Assembly (NCBI RefSeq): GCF_000209655.1
Contig: NC_015458.1
Coordinates: forward strand, 1,550,001-1,614,000
Length of the DNA stretch: 64,000 bases
Direction: 5' to 3'
Origin: Pusillimonas sp. T7-7
GTDB taxonomy: Bacteria > Pseudomonadota > Gammaproteobacteria > Burkholderiales > Burkholderiaceae_B
Part shown: one piece after another, positions 9,775-19,446 of the stretch
Layout of the letters: each line of letters starts with the position of its first letter
Numbering within the stretch: position 1 is the stretch's first letter
Notes under the pieces: model-generated
What the model saw: only the letters and a program-made list of their open reading frames with translations
Database searches by the model: none
What the model was told of the DNA's origin: nothing
Position numbers and translations under genes: made by a program

Positions 9775-12369
9775 TTACTGCAAGGTCCGCGAAAACACGA
9801 ACTCGTCGTCCTGCCAATCCACAGGCACCACATCCTTGGGCCCGAACTTGCCTTCCAGAATCAGGCGTGCAATCGGGTTTTCGATGTGTTGCTGTATAGC
9901 CCTTTTCAAGGGACGTGCGCCAAACACCGGATCAAATCCGGTCCGTGCCAGTTGCGCCAACGCCGCATCGGACACCTCGAGCCGCATTTCCTTTTGCGCC
10001 ATGCGCTGCGCCAACCGCTGTATTTGTATCCGTGCAATGGACTCAATATGCTTGGCTTCCAGACCATGGAACACCACCACTTCGTCTATCCGGTTCAGGA
10101 ACTCCGGACGGAAAGACTGCTTGAGTTCATCCCAGATAACCTCTTTAACCACCTCATAGGGCTGGCCAGCCATGCTCTGGATGTGCTGTGAACCCAGGTT
10201 GGAGGTCATGATGATGACGGTATTGCGGAAATCCACGGTACGGCCCTGCCCGTCGGTGAGCCGGCCGTCGTCCAGCACCTGCAGCAACACGTTGAACACG
10301 TCGGGGTGCGCCTTCTCGATCTCGTCCAGCAAGACCACGCTGTAGGGCTTGCGCCTGACCGCCTCGGTCAGGTAGCCGCCCTCTTCGTAGCCCACATATC
10401 CGGGCGGCGCACCAATCAGGCGTGCCACCGAGTGTTTTTCCATGAACTCGCTCATATCGATGCGTATCATGTGCTCTTCGGAGTCGAACAGGAAGTTGGC
10501 CAAAGCCTTGGTCAACTCCGTCTTGCCCACACCGGTAGGACCCAGAAACAGGAAGGACCCGTAGGGCCGCGAGGGGTCGGACAAACCCGCCCGCGAGCGA
10601 CGTATGGCGTCAGCCACCAAAGACACGGCTTCATTCTGACCCACCACGCGTTGATGCAGGAAGTCTTCCATTTTCAGCAGCTTGTCGCGCTCGCCCTGCA
10701 TCATCTTGGCCACAGGAATGCCTGTGGCTCGCGATACGACTTCAGCGATCTCTTCAGCGCCCACTTGGGTACGCAACAAGCGCGGACGCTCATCGTCAAC
10801 TTCCTGCTGCTGACTGGCTTCAGCCGATTGCAAGCGGCTTTCCAGCTCGGGCAGCTTGCCATACTGGAGCTCAGCCAGCTTGTCGAACTGGCCTTTGCGC
10901 TGGAGCTCGGCCATATCGGCACGGACGCGTTCAATTTCCTCTTTGATCGCCTGTGAGCCCTGCACGGCGGCTTTTTCTGACTTCCAGACCTCTTCGTAGT
11001 CGTTGTATTCACGCTGCAGCTTGACGAGTTCGTCCTCGATGGCCTTGAGCCGGCGCTGTGATCCTTCGTCGGTATCCTTGTTGACCGCCTCGCGTTCAAT
11101 CTTCAACTGAATGATCCGGCGGTCCAGCTTGTCCATGACTTCGGGCTTGGAGTCGATCTCCATGCGTATGCGGGCTGCGGCTTCATCGATCAGGTCGATG
11201 GCCTTGTCGGGCAGGAAGCGGTCGGTAATGTAGCGATTGGACAGCTCGGCAGCGGCCACGATGGCCGGATCGGTAATGGCCACGCCGTGGTGCAGTTCAT
11301 AGCGTTCCTGCAGACCGCGCAATATGGCAATGGTCGACTCTACATCGGGCTCGTTGATCAGCACCTTCTGAAAGCGGCGCTCCAGCGCAGCGTCTTTTTC
11401 GATGTATTTCCGGTATTCGTCCAGTGTCGTGGCGCCTATGCAGTGCAGTTCGCCCCTGGATAGCGCCGGCTTGAGCATGTTGCCGGCATCCATGGCGCCT
11501 TCAGCCTTGCCGGCGCCCACCATGGTGTGCAGCTCATCGATAAAGACGATGGTGCGGCCATCGTCCTGAGACAATTCCTTCAGGACTGCCTTAAGGCGCT
11601 CTTCGAACTCGCCGCGATACTTGGCCCCAGCCAGCAAGGCCGCCATATCAAGCGACAGCACCCGCTTGCCTTTAAGCGTTTCCGGCACCTCGTTGTTCAC
11701 AATACGTTGAGCCAGCCCTTCAACAATCGCCGTCTTGCCAACGCCAGGCTCACCGATAAGCACGGGGTTGTTTTTGGTGCGGCGCTGCAGAATCTGTATG
11801 GAACGACGGATTTCATCATCGCGCCCGATGACGGGATCCAGCTTGCCCAGGCGGGCGCGCTCGGTCAGGTCGGTGGTGTATTTGGCCAAGGCTTCCCGAT
11901 TGGACTCGCCTTCAGAGTCGGTCACGGACTCGCCGCCGCGTACCGCCTCGATGGCGGTTTCGAGGGCTTTACGCTGCAGGCCCGCGTCGCGCAGCAGACG
12001 GCCGGTTTCGCCCTTGTCATCGGCCAGCGCCAATAGAAACAGCTCACTGGCAATGTAGGCATCGCCCCGGTTGGACGCTTCCTTGTCTGTACGGGCCAAT
12101 ACGGCCTGCAAATCACGGCTGACCTGTATATTGCCCTCTGCGCCCTGCACCCGGGGCAGGCCTGCTATCAGGGTATCGACGCCCGCAGCCAAACGCTTGA
12201 CAGCGGCGCCCGCCCGCGCCAACAGGCTGGCGGCGCCGCTATCGGCATCGGCCAGGAGCGCAGACAGCACATGGGCGGGTTCTATGTATTGATTGTCGTG
12301 TTTTACAGCTAGACTTTGCGCGTCGGCAATGGCCTGCTGAAACTTCGTGGTGAGTTTATCGAATCGCAT
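9775..12369 (-). CDS. clpB: ATP-dependent disaggregase ClpB
   Basis: ClpB is a hexameric AAA+ chaperone that pulls apart protein aggregates together with DnaK. The 864-aa protein has the expected order: N-terminal Clp repeat domain (about 1-145), first ATPase domain with GEPGVGKT (near residue 205) and the pore-loop [13 protein letters not shown], a long coiled-coil middle domain, then the second ATPase domain with GPTGVGKT and [11 protein letters not shown]. Full length with both Walker motifs intact. The ATG at 12369 follows a weak Shine-Dalgarno. A good sigma-32-like promoter lies about 45-75 bp upstream, so heat-shock control is likely. Confidence 0.98.
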   Translation of the reverse strand: MRFDKLTTKFQQAIADAQSLAVKHDNQYIEPAHVLSALLADADSGAASLLARAGAAVKRLAAGVDTLIAGLPRVQGAEGNIQVSRDLQAVLARTDKEASNRGDAYIASELFLLALADDKGETGRLLRDAGLQRKALETAIEAVRGGESVTDSEGESNREALAKYTTDLTERARLGKLDPVIGRDDEIRRSIQILQRRTKNNPVLIGEPGVGKTAIVEGLAQRIVNNEVPETLKGKRVLSLDMAALLAGAKYRGEFEERLKAVLKELSQDDGRTIVFIDELHTMVGAGKAEGAMDAGNMLKPALSRGELHCIGATTLDEYRKYIEKDAALERRFQKVLINEPDVESTIAILRGLQERYELHHGVAITDPAIVAAAELSNRYITDRFLPDKAIDLIDEAAARIRMEIDSKPEVMDKLDRRIIQLKIEREAVNKDTDEGSQRRLKAIEDELVKLQREYNDYEEVWKSEKAAVQGSQAIKEEIERVRADMAELQRKGQFDKLAELQYGKLPELESRLQSAEASQQQEVDDERPRLLRTQVGAEEIAEVVSRATGIPVAKMMQGERDKLLKMEDFLHQRVVGQNEAVSLVADAIRRSRAGLSDPSRPYGSFLFLGPTGVGKTELTKALANFLFDSEEHMIRIDMSEFMEKHSVARLIGAPPGYVGYEEGGYLTEAVRRKPYSVVLLDEIEKAHPDVFNVLLQVLDDGRLTDGQGRTVDFRNTVIIMTSNLGSQHIQSMAGQPYEVVKEVIWDELKQSFRPEFLNRIDEVVVFHGLEAKHIESIARIQIQRLAQRMAQKEMRLEVSDAALAQLARTGFDPVFGARPLKRAIQQHIENPIARLILEGKFGPKDVVPVDWQDDEFVFSRTLQ

Positions 12370-12413
12370 AATCGTTTCACTGAGATAATGAGGGGCATGT
12401 GCCCGAATAGTGA

Positions 12414-12443
12414 ATATGTGTGGCCAATATGAAAAATTTCAAG
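12414..12443 (-). promoter_or_regulatory. Heat-shock (sigma-32-type) promoter of clpB
   Basis: On the minus strand CCCTTGAAA (perfect sigma-32 -35 core CTTGAAA) is followed after about 13 bp by CCACACATAT, resembling the CCCCATnT -10 element. The site is 45-75 bp upstream of the clpB ATG, a chaperone gene that is normally under sigma-32. Confidence 0.65.
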
Positions 12444-12530
12444 GGCCGCGGGGGCTTACGCCAAGGTCGACACACCGTTTACACTAAGATCTGATACATT
12501 CCAACCAAGCCATTCTGCAAGGAAACAGCC

Positions 12531-12761
12531 ATGCGCGGTGTAATCAAAAAATGGGGTAATAGCGCTGCGATACGCCTGCCCTCATCCATGCTGAAATCGC
12601 TGAAGCTCAGCGCTGACGACATCGTGGAACTTCGGCTCGAGCGCGGCACGATAGTGATACAGCCCGTACGCTCCGAAGAATATCTGCTTGGGCAATTGTT
12701 AAGCGGCATCAAGCCAAAGAACATACATCCTGAAATAGATTTTGGCGCAGCCAGCGACTAA
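12531..12761 (+). CDS. mazE: MazE-like antitoxin (AbrB/SpoVT fold)
   Basis: Predicted antitoxin that binds and neutralises the MazF ribonuclease encoded next and represses the pair's promoter. The 76-aa product opens with the MazE DNA-binding pattern KKWGNSAAIRLP, then LKLSADDIVELRLERG, and ends in an acidic, probably disordered tail (IHPEIDFGAASD) of the kind that wraps the toxin. AAGGA lies seven bases before the ATG. mazF starts 27 nt downstream on the same strand. The pair sits between clpB and fnr, a typical small accessory insertion in otherwise core DNA. Confidence 0.9.
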   Translation: MRGVIKKWGNSAAIRLPSSMLKSLKLSADDIVELRLERGTIVIQPVRSEEYLLGQLLSGIKPKNIHPEIDFGAASD

Positions 12762-12788
12762 AACCTGCCAACGCCAAGGAAACACGTC

Positions 12789-13127
12789 ATGAACAAGCGC
12801 TATACGCCAGATACCGGCGACATCATCCACCTGCACTTCGACCTGCCTGGCAGCAGTACCGAAAGCAGCTATAAGCCCGCATTGGTGCTCAGCCCCATGG
12901 CCTACAATAAAAAAACCGGGCTTGTGGTCTGTTGCGCCATCACAAACGATATCAAGGGCTACCCATTTGAAGTTCAAGTTCAATCCGAGCAGCCTCTGGC
13001 CGTGCTGTCGGACCAGGTCAAAAGCATAGATTGGGCCCATACCCGGATCAGCCAGCATGGCCGAGTCAACGCCGCCGAACTAGCACAAGTGCGCGCCAAG
13101 CTGCTGGCCCTGATTTCCAAGACCTGA
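12789..13127 (+). CDS. mazF: MazF-type endoribonuclease toxin
   Basis: A sequence-specific mRNA interferase held in check by MazE. The 112-aa protein closely follows E. coli MazF: RYTPDTGDIIHLHFD at the start, KPALVLSP, the KGYPFEV motif and DQVKSIDW, including the conserved Arg-Pro-like substrate region (here YKPALVLSP) and the DQVKSI core of PemK-like toxins. The frame is intact with no sign of decay. AAGGA precedes the ATG with an eight-base gap. Activity and cleavage site cannot be read from sequence. Confidence 0.93.
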   Translation: MNKRYTPDTGDIIHLHFDLPGSSTESSYKPALVLSPMAYNKKTGLVVCCAITNDIKGYPFEVQVQSEQPLAVLSDQVKSIDWAHTRISQHGRVNAAELAQVRAKLLALISKT

Positions 13128-13187
13128 CATGCAAACCACACCGTAGCTCGCCTTACGCTCCCTTTTTGCATTAACCATACGCCCAAG

Positions 13188-13230
13188 TCAACAAATTAAT
13201 CCGCGCTACCGTATACTTGATGTAAATCGG
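13188..13230 (+). promoter_or_regulatory. fnr promoter with overlapping FNR box
   Basis: A -10 hexamer TATACT (13212-13217) has a weak -35 TCAACA (13188-13193) 18 bp upstream. Immediately overlapping its downstream edge is TTGATGTAAATCGG (13217-13230), matching the FNR consensus TTGAT-N4-ATCAA at 8 of 10 positions. A site at the transcription start suggests negative autoregulation, as for E. coli fnr. Confidence 0.5.
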
Positions 13231-13311
13231 TTGTTCGCAAATGTAAGGGTTAACCCTTGGCGCACATCCTCTCATTCAATTGGTTGATATTTTCGTCCTC
13301 AGGGCGATCGC

Positions 13312-14040
13312 ATGCAAAAAAGAATCTCTGTAACACCTGACTCTACCCGCTGCTCGACCTGCATGCTGAATGAAATATGCTTGCCGTTGGGCATGCAGCG
13401 CGGAGACATCAACAAGCTTGATGAGCTCATTAAAGAACGCATACGTGTTCCCAAAGGTTCCGCACTGTTTCAGCTGGGAGACCCCACCGAAGCCGTCTAT
13501 GGCATACGGTCCGGTTCTCTCAAAACGCAGCTGGAAGACTCATCCGGCCAGGTGCAAATCACCGGCTTCCTGCTACCCGGCGAAATTATTGGTATGGACG
13601 GGCTGCTCGACAACACGCAGGTCTCGAATGCCATAGCGCTCGAAGACAGCGAAGTCTGTGTCATTCGCATCGACGAGCTCGACGAGTTATCGCATCACCT
13701 GCCCGTGCTGCAACAGCAGCTGCGCCGCCTCATGAGCAAGGAAATCAGCCGCTCCCACCAGTTGGTGATGGCGCTGGGCGCCTTGCGCTCAGAACAAAGG
13801 CTGGCTGCCTTCCTGATCAACCTGTCGCAGCGTCTGACGACGTTGGGGTACTCATCCAGTGAATTCATTCTGCGCATGAGCCGTGAGGAAATCGGCAATT
13901 ATCTGGGCTTGACCCTGGAAACCGTCAGCCGCCTGTTTTCGCGCTTTGCCCGCGATGGCCTGATACGGGTCCGCCAACGAGAGGTGCATATTCTTGATAT
14001 GCAGGGCCTGCAGGTGTTGTCGGGTACCGACTGCGGCTGA
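13312..14040 (+). CDS. fnr: Oxygen-sensing transcription regulator FNR (CRP/FNR family)
   Basis: Global regulator that holds a [4Fe-4S] cluster and activates or represses genes when oxygen falls. The 242-aa protein has the three N-terminal cysteines Cys14-X2-Cys17-X5-Cys23 and a central Cys116, matching E. coli Cys20/23/29/122. The cyclic-nucleotide-like beta barrel follows, then a dimerisation helix and a helix-turn-helix with Glu203, Ser206 and Arg207 in TLETVSR, the residues that read TTGAT half-sites. It is convergent with the cbb3 oxidase cluster, whose upstream regions carry FNR boxes, so it probably controls its neighbours as well as distant genes. Confidence 0.95.
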   Translation: MQKRISVTPDSTRCSTCMLNEICLPLGMQRGDINKLDELIKERIRVPKGSALFQLGDPTEAVYGIRSGSLKTQLEDSSGQVQITGFLLPGEIIGMDGLLDNTQVSNAIALEDSEVCVIRIDELDELSHHLPVLQQQLRRLMSKEISRSHQLVMALGALRSEQRLAAFLINLSQRLTTLGYSSSEFILRMSREEIGNYLGLTLETVSRLFSRFARDGLIRVRQREVHILDMQGLQVLSGTDCG

Positions 14041-14092
14041 CATACCGCAGCACAGCCGCCCCCTCAGCCTGGGGCGAAATGGTCTTTATGAA

Positions 14093-14347
14093 TCAACCCT
14101 CTACCGGATCGCCGAATTCGTCCACAATGCGCCCACGCGGCGCCATATGCAGGGTCAGTGCGCTCGATAGCGCCGCCATCAACCAGAACAGAAAAAAGCC
14201 GCCGGCATAAACCTGCTGCCTGCTGGCTTGCAGATGCCCCAGAAAGGTGATGTCAAGCGGATCGACCAAGGCAAAAACCGTTGCGCTGGTTGCCGCGCCT
14301 ATCAGGAAGGACGGCCATAAAATCCACATTAACGAACGATGCCGCAT
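14093..14347 (-). CDS. Small two-helix membrane protein at the end of the cco cluster
   Basis: I do not recognise a named family. The 84-aa product has two hydrophobic segments (about residues 6-28 and 45-67), a loop with DPLDITFLGHLQ, and a charged tail (RGRIVDEFGDPVEG). It starts 29 nt after the ccoH-like gene and is probably its co-transcribed partner. Position suggests a role in cbb3 oxidase assembly or membrane environment, but that is inference from context only. The ATG at 14347 is chosen because an upstream extension of the frame would read through the preceding gene. Confidence 0.7.
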   Translation of the reverse strand: MRHRSLMWILWPSFLIGAATSATVFALVDPLDITFLGHLQASRQQVYAGGFFLFWLMAALSSALTLHMAPRGRIVDEFGDPVEG

Positions 14348-14376
14348 GAGCGAGTCTCCGGTTGTATTGAAACAAT

Positions 14377-14616
14377 CTATTTTTGGGGTTCTGGGGCCGG
14401 CGCTTGAACTTGCTTGGTGACAACCAGCCCCCGCTTGACGCCACCGTCTTTGATTGCCTGGTTGCCTGCATTCTGAAACGCCAGCACGATGGTGATGATA
14501 CACCCTACCACTGCTACCGCCGGCCCCGCCATGATTATCCAGGGCCAGGGCTCGCGCCACCAGGGTCCACCATCTTCATTTTTTTGCACGCCGGTTTTTT
14601 CTGTTTTGAACGACAA
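14377..14616 (-). CDS. ccoH: Short CcoH/FixH-like cbb3 oxidase assembly protein
   Basis: The 79-aa product begins with a polar segment, then PWWREPWPWIIMAGPAVAVVG, the hallmark opening of CcoH/FixH proteins, which help stabilise the cbb3 oxidase. One membrane helix is seen (about residues 25-48), followed by only about 30 residues, whereas most FixH proteins are roughly 150-180 aa with a periplasmic domain. The start is a TTG at 14616 behind AGGAG, which is a better start than any in-frame ATG. It follows ccoG by 9 nt. The short form may be normal for this bacterial group; I cannot check. Confidence 0.75.
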   Translation of the reverse strand: MSFKTEKTGVQKNEDGGPWWREPWPWIIMAGPAVAVVGCIITIVLAFQNAGNQAIKDGGVKRGLVVTKQVQAPAPEPQK

Positions 14617-14625
14617 GATGTTCTC

Positions 14626-16125
14626 CTATTTCGGCACAAAGAAGCTGGAGCGTTCGACCACCGTCGCAGCAGGGCCTTCTTGGTACTGGCCAGCCGCTGT
14701 CAGTTCAATATCGTGCAAGCCGGGAGCCGCCTGGCTTACCGGAGCACGCACCACCACAGGCACCATTTTATTCGATGCTGCGTCGATCTCTACCGTTGCT
14801 TCGCCCCCGCCTGCTGTAACGATAGACAATTCCGGGACTCCGCTGGCGGTAAGAGTCAGGGTCAACGGCGACTCAGACGCGTTCATGATCTGCAGGCGGT
14901 ATACGTTTTCTATCATGCCGCCCGGCACTTCCCGCCCCAGGGCGCCACGGTCTCGGATGATGTCCATGCGCAAGGTGGTGCGCGTAGCCAGCGATACAAA
15001 GAAGGCGATGACGATCAAGCCCAGCACGGCTGAATAGATCAATACGCGTGGGCGCAGCATGCGCTTGCGCACCTGGCTCTGGCTCATGCCATCGGTAATG
15101 GCCCGGCCCGAGGTGTAGCGTATCAAGCCCCGCTCATAGTTCATTTTATCCATGACGGTGTCACAGGCGTCGACACAGGCCCCGCAACCTATGCACATGT
15201 ATTGCAAACCATCGCGGATATCGATGCCTGTGGGACACACCTGCACGCACAAGCTGCAATCAACGCAATCGCCCATGCCTGCTTCTTTGTGATCAATGCG
15301 GCGCGAGCGCCCTCCGCGCGGTTCGCCGCGCACATGATCGTAGGTGACCACAAAGGTGTCGTCGTCCACCATGACGCTTTGAAAGCGGGCGTAGGGACAC
15401 ATATATTTGCAGACCGCTTCCCGCATGAAACCGGCGTTGCCCCAGGTGGCAAAGGCGTAGAACACCATCCAGAACCATTGCCACGGCCCCAGCGACATCG
15501 TCAGCAGGCCCATGCCCAGTTCACGTATAGGCGCAAAATAGCCAATAAAGGTGGAACCGGTCCACCAGGCGATCAGAATCCAGATGATGTGCTTGGTGGT
15601 CTTGAGCCGTATCTTGCGTGCATTCCAGGGCTGTTCATCCAACCGTATGCGTGCAAGACGATCGCCCTCGATACGGCGTTCGACCCACATGAAGATTTCT
15701 GTATAAACCGTTTGCGGACAGGCGTAACCGCAAAACAGGCGCCCTGCCATGGCGGTGAACAAAAACAGTGCGAAAGCGGAAATCACCAGCAGCACGGCAA
15801 GATAGATGACGTCTTGCGGCCACAACACCATGCCGAAAAGGTAAAACTTTCGGGCTGCCAGATCGAACAGCACCGCCTGGCGCCCATTCCATTGCAGCCA
15901 AGGCAAGCCGTAGAAGATCAATTGGGTGACGAACACCATAATGACCCGCCACCGTGCATAGATGCCGCTGACCGAGCGAGGGTATATCTTGGCACGAACC
16001 TCTGAGAGCGCTTTCTCGACCTGGGGAGACGTCCCGCCCGCCTTGCTGACTCTGGGCGGCTGCCAGGCAGGCGCCGCCTCGGCAGACTGCCCTTGATCCA
16101 ACTTGACGGGTGGTTCGCTACTCAT
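14626..16125 (-). CDS. ccoG: cbb3 oxidase accessory ferredoxin-like membrane protein CcoG
   Basis: CcoG/RdxA is a membrane iron-sulfur cupric reductase that supplies Cu(I) for cbb3 assembly. The 499-aa product has about five N-terminal membrane helices (about 60-240), the membrane cysteine motif FCGYACPQT (132-138), and two [4Fe-4S] motifs: Cys287-X2-Cys290-X2-Cys293-X3-Cys297-Pro and Cys311-X2-Cys314-X2-Cys317-X3-Cys321. The C-terminal Ig-like domain of FixG is present. It lies 10 nt behind ccoP in the same operon. No anomalies. Confidence 0.95.
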   Translation of the reverse strand: MSSEPPVKLDQGQSAEAAPAWQPPRVSKAGGTSPQVEKALSEVRAKIYPRSVSGIYARWRVIMVFVTQLIFYGLPWLQWNGRQAVLFDLAARKFYLFGMVLWPQDVIYLAVLLVISAFALFLFTAMAGRLFCGYACPQTVYTEIFMWVERRIEGDRLARIRLDEQPWNARKIRLKTTKHIIWILIAWWTGSTFIGYFAPIRELGMGLLTMSLGPWQWFWMVFYAFATWGNAGFMREAVCKYMCPYARFQSVMVDDDTFVVTYDHVRGEPRGGRSRRIDHKEAGMGDCVDCSLCVQVCPTGIDIRDGLQYMCIGCGACVDACDTVMDKMNYERGLIRYTSGRAITDGMSQSQVRKRMLRPRVLIYSAVLGLIVIAFFVSLATRTTLRMDIIRDRGALGREVPGGMIENVYRLQIMNASESPLTLTLTASGVPELSIVTAGGGEATVEIDAASNKMVPVVVRAPVSQAAPGLHDIELTAAGQYQEGPAATVVERSSFFVPK

Positions 16126-16135
16126 GGTAATGCCT

Positions 16136-17059
16136 TTAGTTTGCTGTGGTGCTGCTGCCTTGGTTGGTCAAACCCCATACCCACGCAGTAAGCATGCGGA
16201 TCTGATCTTCAGTAAGAATGCCTTCTTGCGCAGGCATGATGTTTACACGGCCATTGAGTATGGTTTCCACAATAGCGGCTTCGGAGCTGCCATACAGCCA
16301 CACGTTGTCGGTAAGGTTGGGGGCGCCCAAAGCGGTATTGCCCTTGCCTTCCACGCCATGACAGGCCACGCAGAACGTATCGAAGCCGCGCTTGCCAGGC
16401 ACTACCCGCAGGGAGTCGGCAGCCAAGCCGGACAGGGACCGCACATACTGCGCAATGTCGGAGGCTTCCGCCGGTTTGATCTGTGCTCCCCAGGCCGGCA
16501 TCATGCCATGACGACCTTTAGTGATGGTTTGCAGAATCTGTTCAGGATCACCGCCATACAACCAGTCGCCATCGGCCAGGTTGGGAAAGTTGGCTGCGCC
16601 ACGAGCGTCGGAACCGTGACATTGGGCGCAATTGTTCAGAAACAGCCGCTGCCCGATTTGCCGGGCATCGGCGTCTTGCGCCACCTCGGGGATGGACATT
16701 TTCTGGTAGCGCTCATATACCGGCCTGATGCGTTCATTGAGCGCCTCTTGCTGGGCCTTTACCTGACCAGCCGACGTATAGCCCAAAGACCCTTTGTATG
16801 TACCCAGACCGGGGTACAGAAAGAACAGCGCCAGGGCCGCAACACAAAGGCCGATATAGAAAACCGTCCACCAGCGCGGCACCGGCGTGTTCAGTTCGGT
16901 CAGGTCGCCGTCCCAAACGTGCCCGGTCTCTTCGACTACCGGAGCATTCTGCTTCAGCCAGGCTCGCTGCGTATACAGCAGCCACAAACAGAAGGCCACC
17001 CCTCCCAGGGCGATGATGCTGATGAAGTAGGTCCAGAAACTGCTGACGAAATCACTCAT
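16136..17059 (-). CDS. ccoP: cbb3 cytochrome c oxidase, di-haem subunit CcoP
   Basis: Passes electrons from soluble cytochromes to CcoO/CcoN. The 307-aa protein has two N-terminal membrane helices (about 8-30 and 63-84), then two cytochrome c domains with CAQCH (144-148) and CVACH (230-234); methionine ligands fit GRHGMMPAWG and NIMPAQ. The ATG at 17059 lies inside the last codons of ccoQ (8-nt overlap), indicating translational coupling. Confidence 0.97.
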   Translation of the reverse strand: MSDFVSSFWTYFISIIALGGVAFCLWLLYTQRAWLKQNAPVVEETGHVWDGDLTELNTPVPRWWTVFYIGLCVAALALFFLYPGLGTYKGSLGYTSAGQVKAQQEALNERIRPVYERYQKMSIPEVAQDADARQIGQRLFLNNCAQCHGSDARGAANFPNLADGDWLYGGDPEQILQTITKGRHGMMPAWGAQIKPAEASDIAQYVRSLSGLAADSLRVVPGKRGFDTFCVACHGVEGKGNTALGAPNLTDNVWLYGSSEAAIVETILNGRVNIMPAQEGILTEDQIRMLTAWVWGLTNQGSSTTAN

Positions 17060-17225
17060 GAGAACCCCCTTCTTTTTTATCTGTTGCACTCTCGTCAGGG
17101 ACGGAGAAAGGCAGCATGGACGCTTCGTAGTTGGCCTGGGCCCGGCCGCGTGAAAATGCCCACCAGACAATTCCAAGGAAAGTCAGCATGGCGAAGATCG
17201 TCGCCACTGCGTTGATCATGGCCAT
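17052..17225 (-). CDS. ccoQ: cbb3 oxidase small subunit CcoQ
   Basis: A 57-codon gene. The protein is MAMINAVATIFAMLTFLGIV followed by WWAFSRGRAQANY, a single helix and a positively charged border typical of FixQ/CcoQ, which stabilises the CcoNOP complex. Its ATG follows the ccoO stop codon with no base between, and its 3' end overlaps ccoP by 8 nt. Position, size and topology together make the call safe. Confidence 0.92.
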   Translation of the reverse strand: MAMINAVATIFAMLTFLGIVWWAFSRGRAQANYEASMLPFSVPDESATDKKEGGSHE

Positions 17226-17882
17226 TTACAGTTCTCCTTCAGCGACGGCCTTGGCAGCTGCCGCGCGGCCAGCCACGCCCAGCCCCTGCAGATAGGCGAC
17301 CAATGCATCTTCTTCGTTCTTGCCCTTGAGCTGCTCGGGCGCTTTTTCGATCTGCTCGTCGGTATAGGGCACGCCCAGCGTGCGCAGTGTCTTCATGCGT
17401 GCCTGCACGTTTTCGTTCGCAACCGAATTGTGCTGCAACCAGGGGTAGGCAGGCATGTTGGACTCTTGCACGACATCACGCGGATTGCGCAAATGCAAAC
17501 GGTGCCAATCATCAGAATAGCGTCCGCCGACACGGGCCAGATCGGGCCCGGTACGCTTGGAACCCCACAGGAAGGGATAGTCGTAAGTCGACTCGCCCGC
17601 CAGTGAGTAGGGGCCGTAACGCTGCACTTCCGAGCTGAGCATGCGGATTTGCTGCGAATGGCAACCCACGCACCCTTCGCGTATGTAAATATCGCGCCCA
17701 ATCAGGTTCAGCGGTTCGTAGGGTTCCACACCCGGCGTTGGCTGAGTTGTTGAATGCTGGAAGAACAGCGGCACAATCTGGGCCAGGCCGGCAAACGAAA
17801 TCACGGCAATGCTCAGGATGATCAGCAGGCCAACATTGGTTTCAATCATCTTGTGAGAAAAACCGGTACTTTTCTTGGTCAT
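17226..17882 (-). CDS. ccoO: cbb3 cytochrome c oxidase, mono-haem subunit CcoO
   Basis: Membrane-anchored monohaem cytochrome c that feeds the catalytic subunit. The 218-aa product has one N-terminal helix (about 17-40) and the haem motif CVGCH at 71-75 in [13 protein letters not shown], followed by the family blocks YGPYSLAGE and NMPAYPWL with the axial methionine. AAGGAG precedes the ATG. It starts 11 nt behind ccoN and abuts ccoQ. Confidence 0.97.
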   Translation of the reverse strand: MTKKSTGFSHKMIETNVGLLIILSIAVISFAGLAQIVPLFFQHSTTQPTPGVEPYEPLNLIGRDIYIREGCVGCHSQQIRMLSSEVQRYGPYSLAGESTYDYPFLWGSKRTGPDLARVGGRYSDDWHRLHLRNPRDVVQESNMPAYPWLQHNSVANENVQARMKTLRTLGVPYTDEQIEKAPEQLKGKNEEDALVAYLQGLGVAGRAAAAKAVAEGEL

Positions 17883-17893
17883 TTATGCTCTCC

Positions 17894-19378
17894 TTATGCC
17901 GTCGCAGAAGCCGGGCCGATAAAAGCGGGATCACGCGCATCGGGACTATACAGCGGCACAACGGGGTTGACCTTGGGCTGCCCTTTCACGGTTCTCCAGG
18001 TATTCCATGCCATGATGCACATGCCCGACAGGAACAACAGGCCGCCCATCAAGCGTATGACATAGAAGGGGTAAGTTGCCTTGACTGCCTCGACAAAGCT
18101 GTAGGTCAGCGTGCCGTCTTCGCCCGTGGCGCTCCACATCAGGCCTTGCATGACCCCGGCGATCCACATCGAACTGATGTACAGGACCACGCCCAGGGTG
18201 GCGACCCAGAAGTGCAGCTCAACCAGCTTCATGCTGGCCATGGAGGTGCGGCCATACAAGCGCGGGATCATATAGTAGAAAGAGCCAAAGGTAATCATTG
18301 CAACCCAGCCCAGCGCGCCCGAGTGCACATGACCTACCGTCCAGTCGGTATAGTGCGACAAGGCATTGACCGTGCGGATGGACATCATCGAGCCTTCGAA
18401 AGTCGACATGCCGTAGAAAGACAAGGCCACCACCAGGAATTTCAGGATGGGGTCGGTGCGCAGCTTGTGCCAGGCGCCCGACATGGTCATGATGCCGTTG
18501 ATCATGCCGCCCCACGACGGAGCCAGCAGAATCAGCGACAAGGCCATACCCAGCGTTTGGGTCCAGTCAGGCAAGGACGTATACAGCAAATGGTGCGGGC
18601 CCGCCCACATATAGGTGAAAGCCAGCGCCCAGAAGTGCACGATGGACAAGCGATACGAATAAATGGGCCGCTCTGCCTGCTTGGGTACGAAGTAGTACAT
18701 CATGCCCAGAAAGCTGGTGGTCAGGAAGAAACCGACGGCATTGTGCCCGTACCACCATTGCACCATGGCATCCTGCACGCCAGCGTATGCCGAGTACGAT
18801 TTCCACATACTGACCGGCAGCTCAAGATTGTTGAAGATATGCAGAACGGCAATAGTCAGGATATACGAGCCAAAAAACCAGTTGGCCACATAAATATGCT
18901 TGACCCTGCGCTTGGCTATGGTGCCGAAGAACACCACGGCAAAAGTTATCCAGACCAGGGCGATGAGGATATCAATAGGCCATTCGAGTTCGGCATATTC
19001 TTTGGTGCTGGTATAACCCAGGGGAAGGGTGATGACCGCAGCAACCAATACGACCTGCCAGCCCCAGAAGGTAAAGGCCGCCAGCTTGTCGCTGAACAGG
19101 CGCGCCTGACAGGTACGCTGCACGACATAATAAGAGGTGGCAAACAGGGCGCTGCCCCCAAACGCAAAAATCACACCATTGGTGTGCAGCGGACGCAGGC
19201 GTCCGTAGCTGAGCCACGGTGTGTTGAAATTCAATTCCGGCCAGATGAGTTGCGCGGCGATCAGTACACCGACCCCCATGCCGACTACACCCCAAAATAC
19301 CGTGGCGATCGTAAATTGCCTGACCACTCGGTAATTGAAGACTTCGGCCTGCGCGTCGGCAGTGTCGGACGTGCCCAT
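17894..19378 (-). CDS. ccoN: cbb3 cytochrome c oxidase catalytic subunit CcoN
   Basis: The high-affinity oxygen-reducing subunit with haem b, haem b3 and CuB. The 494-aa protein has about 12 hydrophobic helices and the conserved histidine-bearing blocks: [13 protein letters not shown] (haem b ligand), [13 protein letters not shown] (CuB and cross-linked Tyr region), [11 protein letters not shown] and [12 protein letters not shown]. It starts behind AGGGGA. An FNR box lies about 70 bp upstream, and ccoS and the ccoI-like gene are immediately upstream on the same strand. Confidence 0.98.
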   Translation of the reverse strand: MGTSDTADAQAEVFNYRVVRQFTIATVFWGVVGMGVGVLIAAQLIWPELNFNTPWLSYGRLRPLHTNGVIFAFGGSALFATSYYVVQRTCQARLFSDKLAAFTFWGWQVVLVAAVITLPLGYTSTKEYAELEWPIDILIALVWITFAVVFFGTIAKRRVKHIYVANWFFGSYILTIAVLHIFNNLELPVSMWKSYSAYAGVQDAMVQWWYGHNAVGFFLTTSFLGMMYYFVPKQAERPIYSYRLSIVHFWALAFTYMWAGPHHLLYTSLPDWTQTLGMALSLILLAPSWGGMINGIMTMSGAWHKLRTDPILKFLVVALSFYGMSTFEGSMMSIRTVNALSHYTDWTVGHVHSGALGWVAMITFGSFYYMIPRLYGRTSMASMKLVELHFWVATLGVVLYISSMWIAGVMQGLMWSATGEDGTLTYSFVEAVKATYPFYVIRLMGGLLFLSGMCIMAWNTWRTVKGQPKVNPVVPLYSPDARDPAFIGPASATA

Positions 19379-19446
19379 GAGCTTCCCCTAAAACAAATAA
19401 ACAATGCGAGATGCCAGCATCTTGCTGCAAGGCCGGCTTCGCCTCT

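Noticed and set aside
14057-14076. G+C hairpin between fnr and the 84-aa membrane protein gene as a terminator
   Set aside because: CGCCCC/GGGGCG is only 6 bp with no T-run on either strand; too weak to list.
16103-17215. Plus-strand open frame of 370 codons opposite ccoP
   Set aside because: Shadow of ccoP and ccoQ; no domain, and the opposite strand has clear haem motifs.
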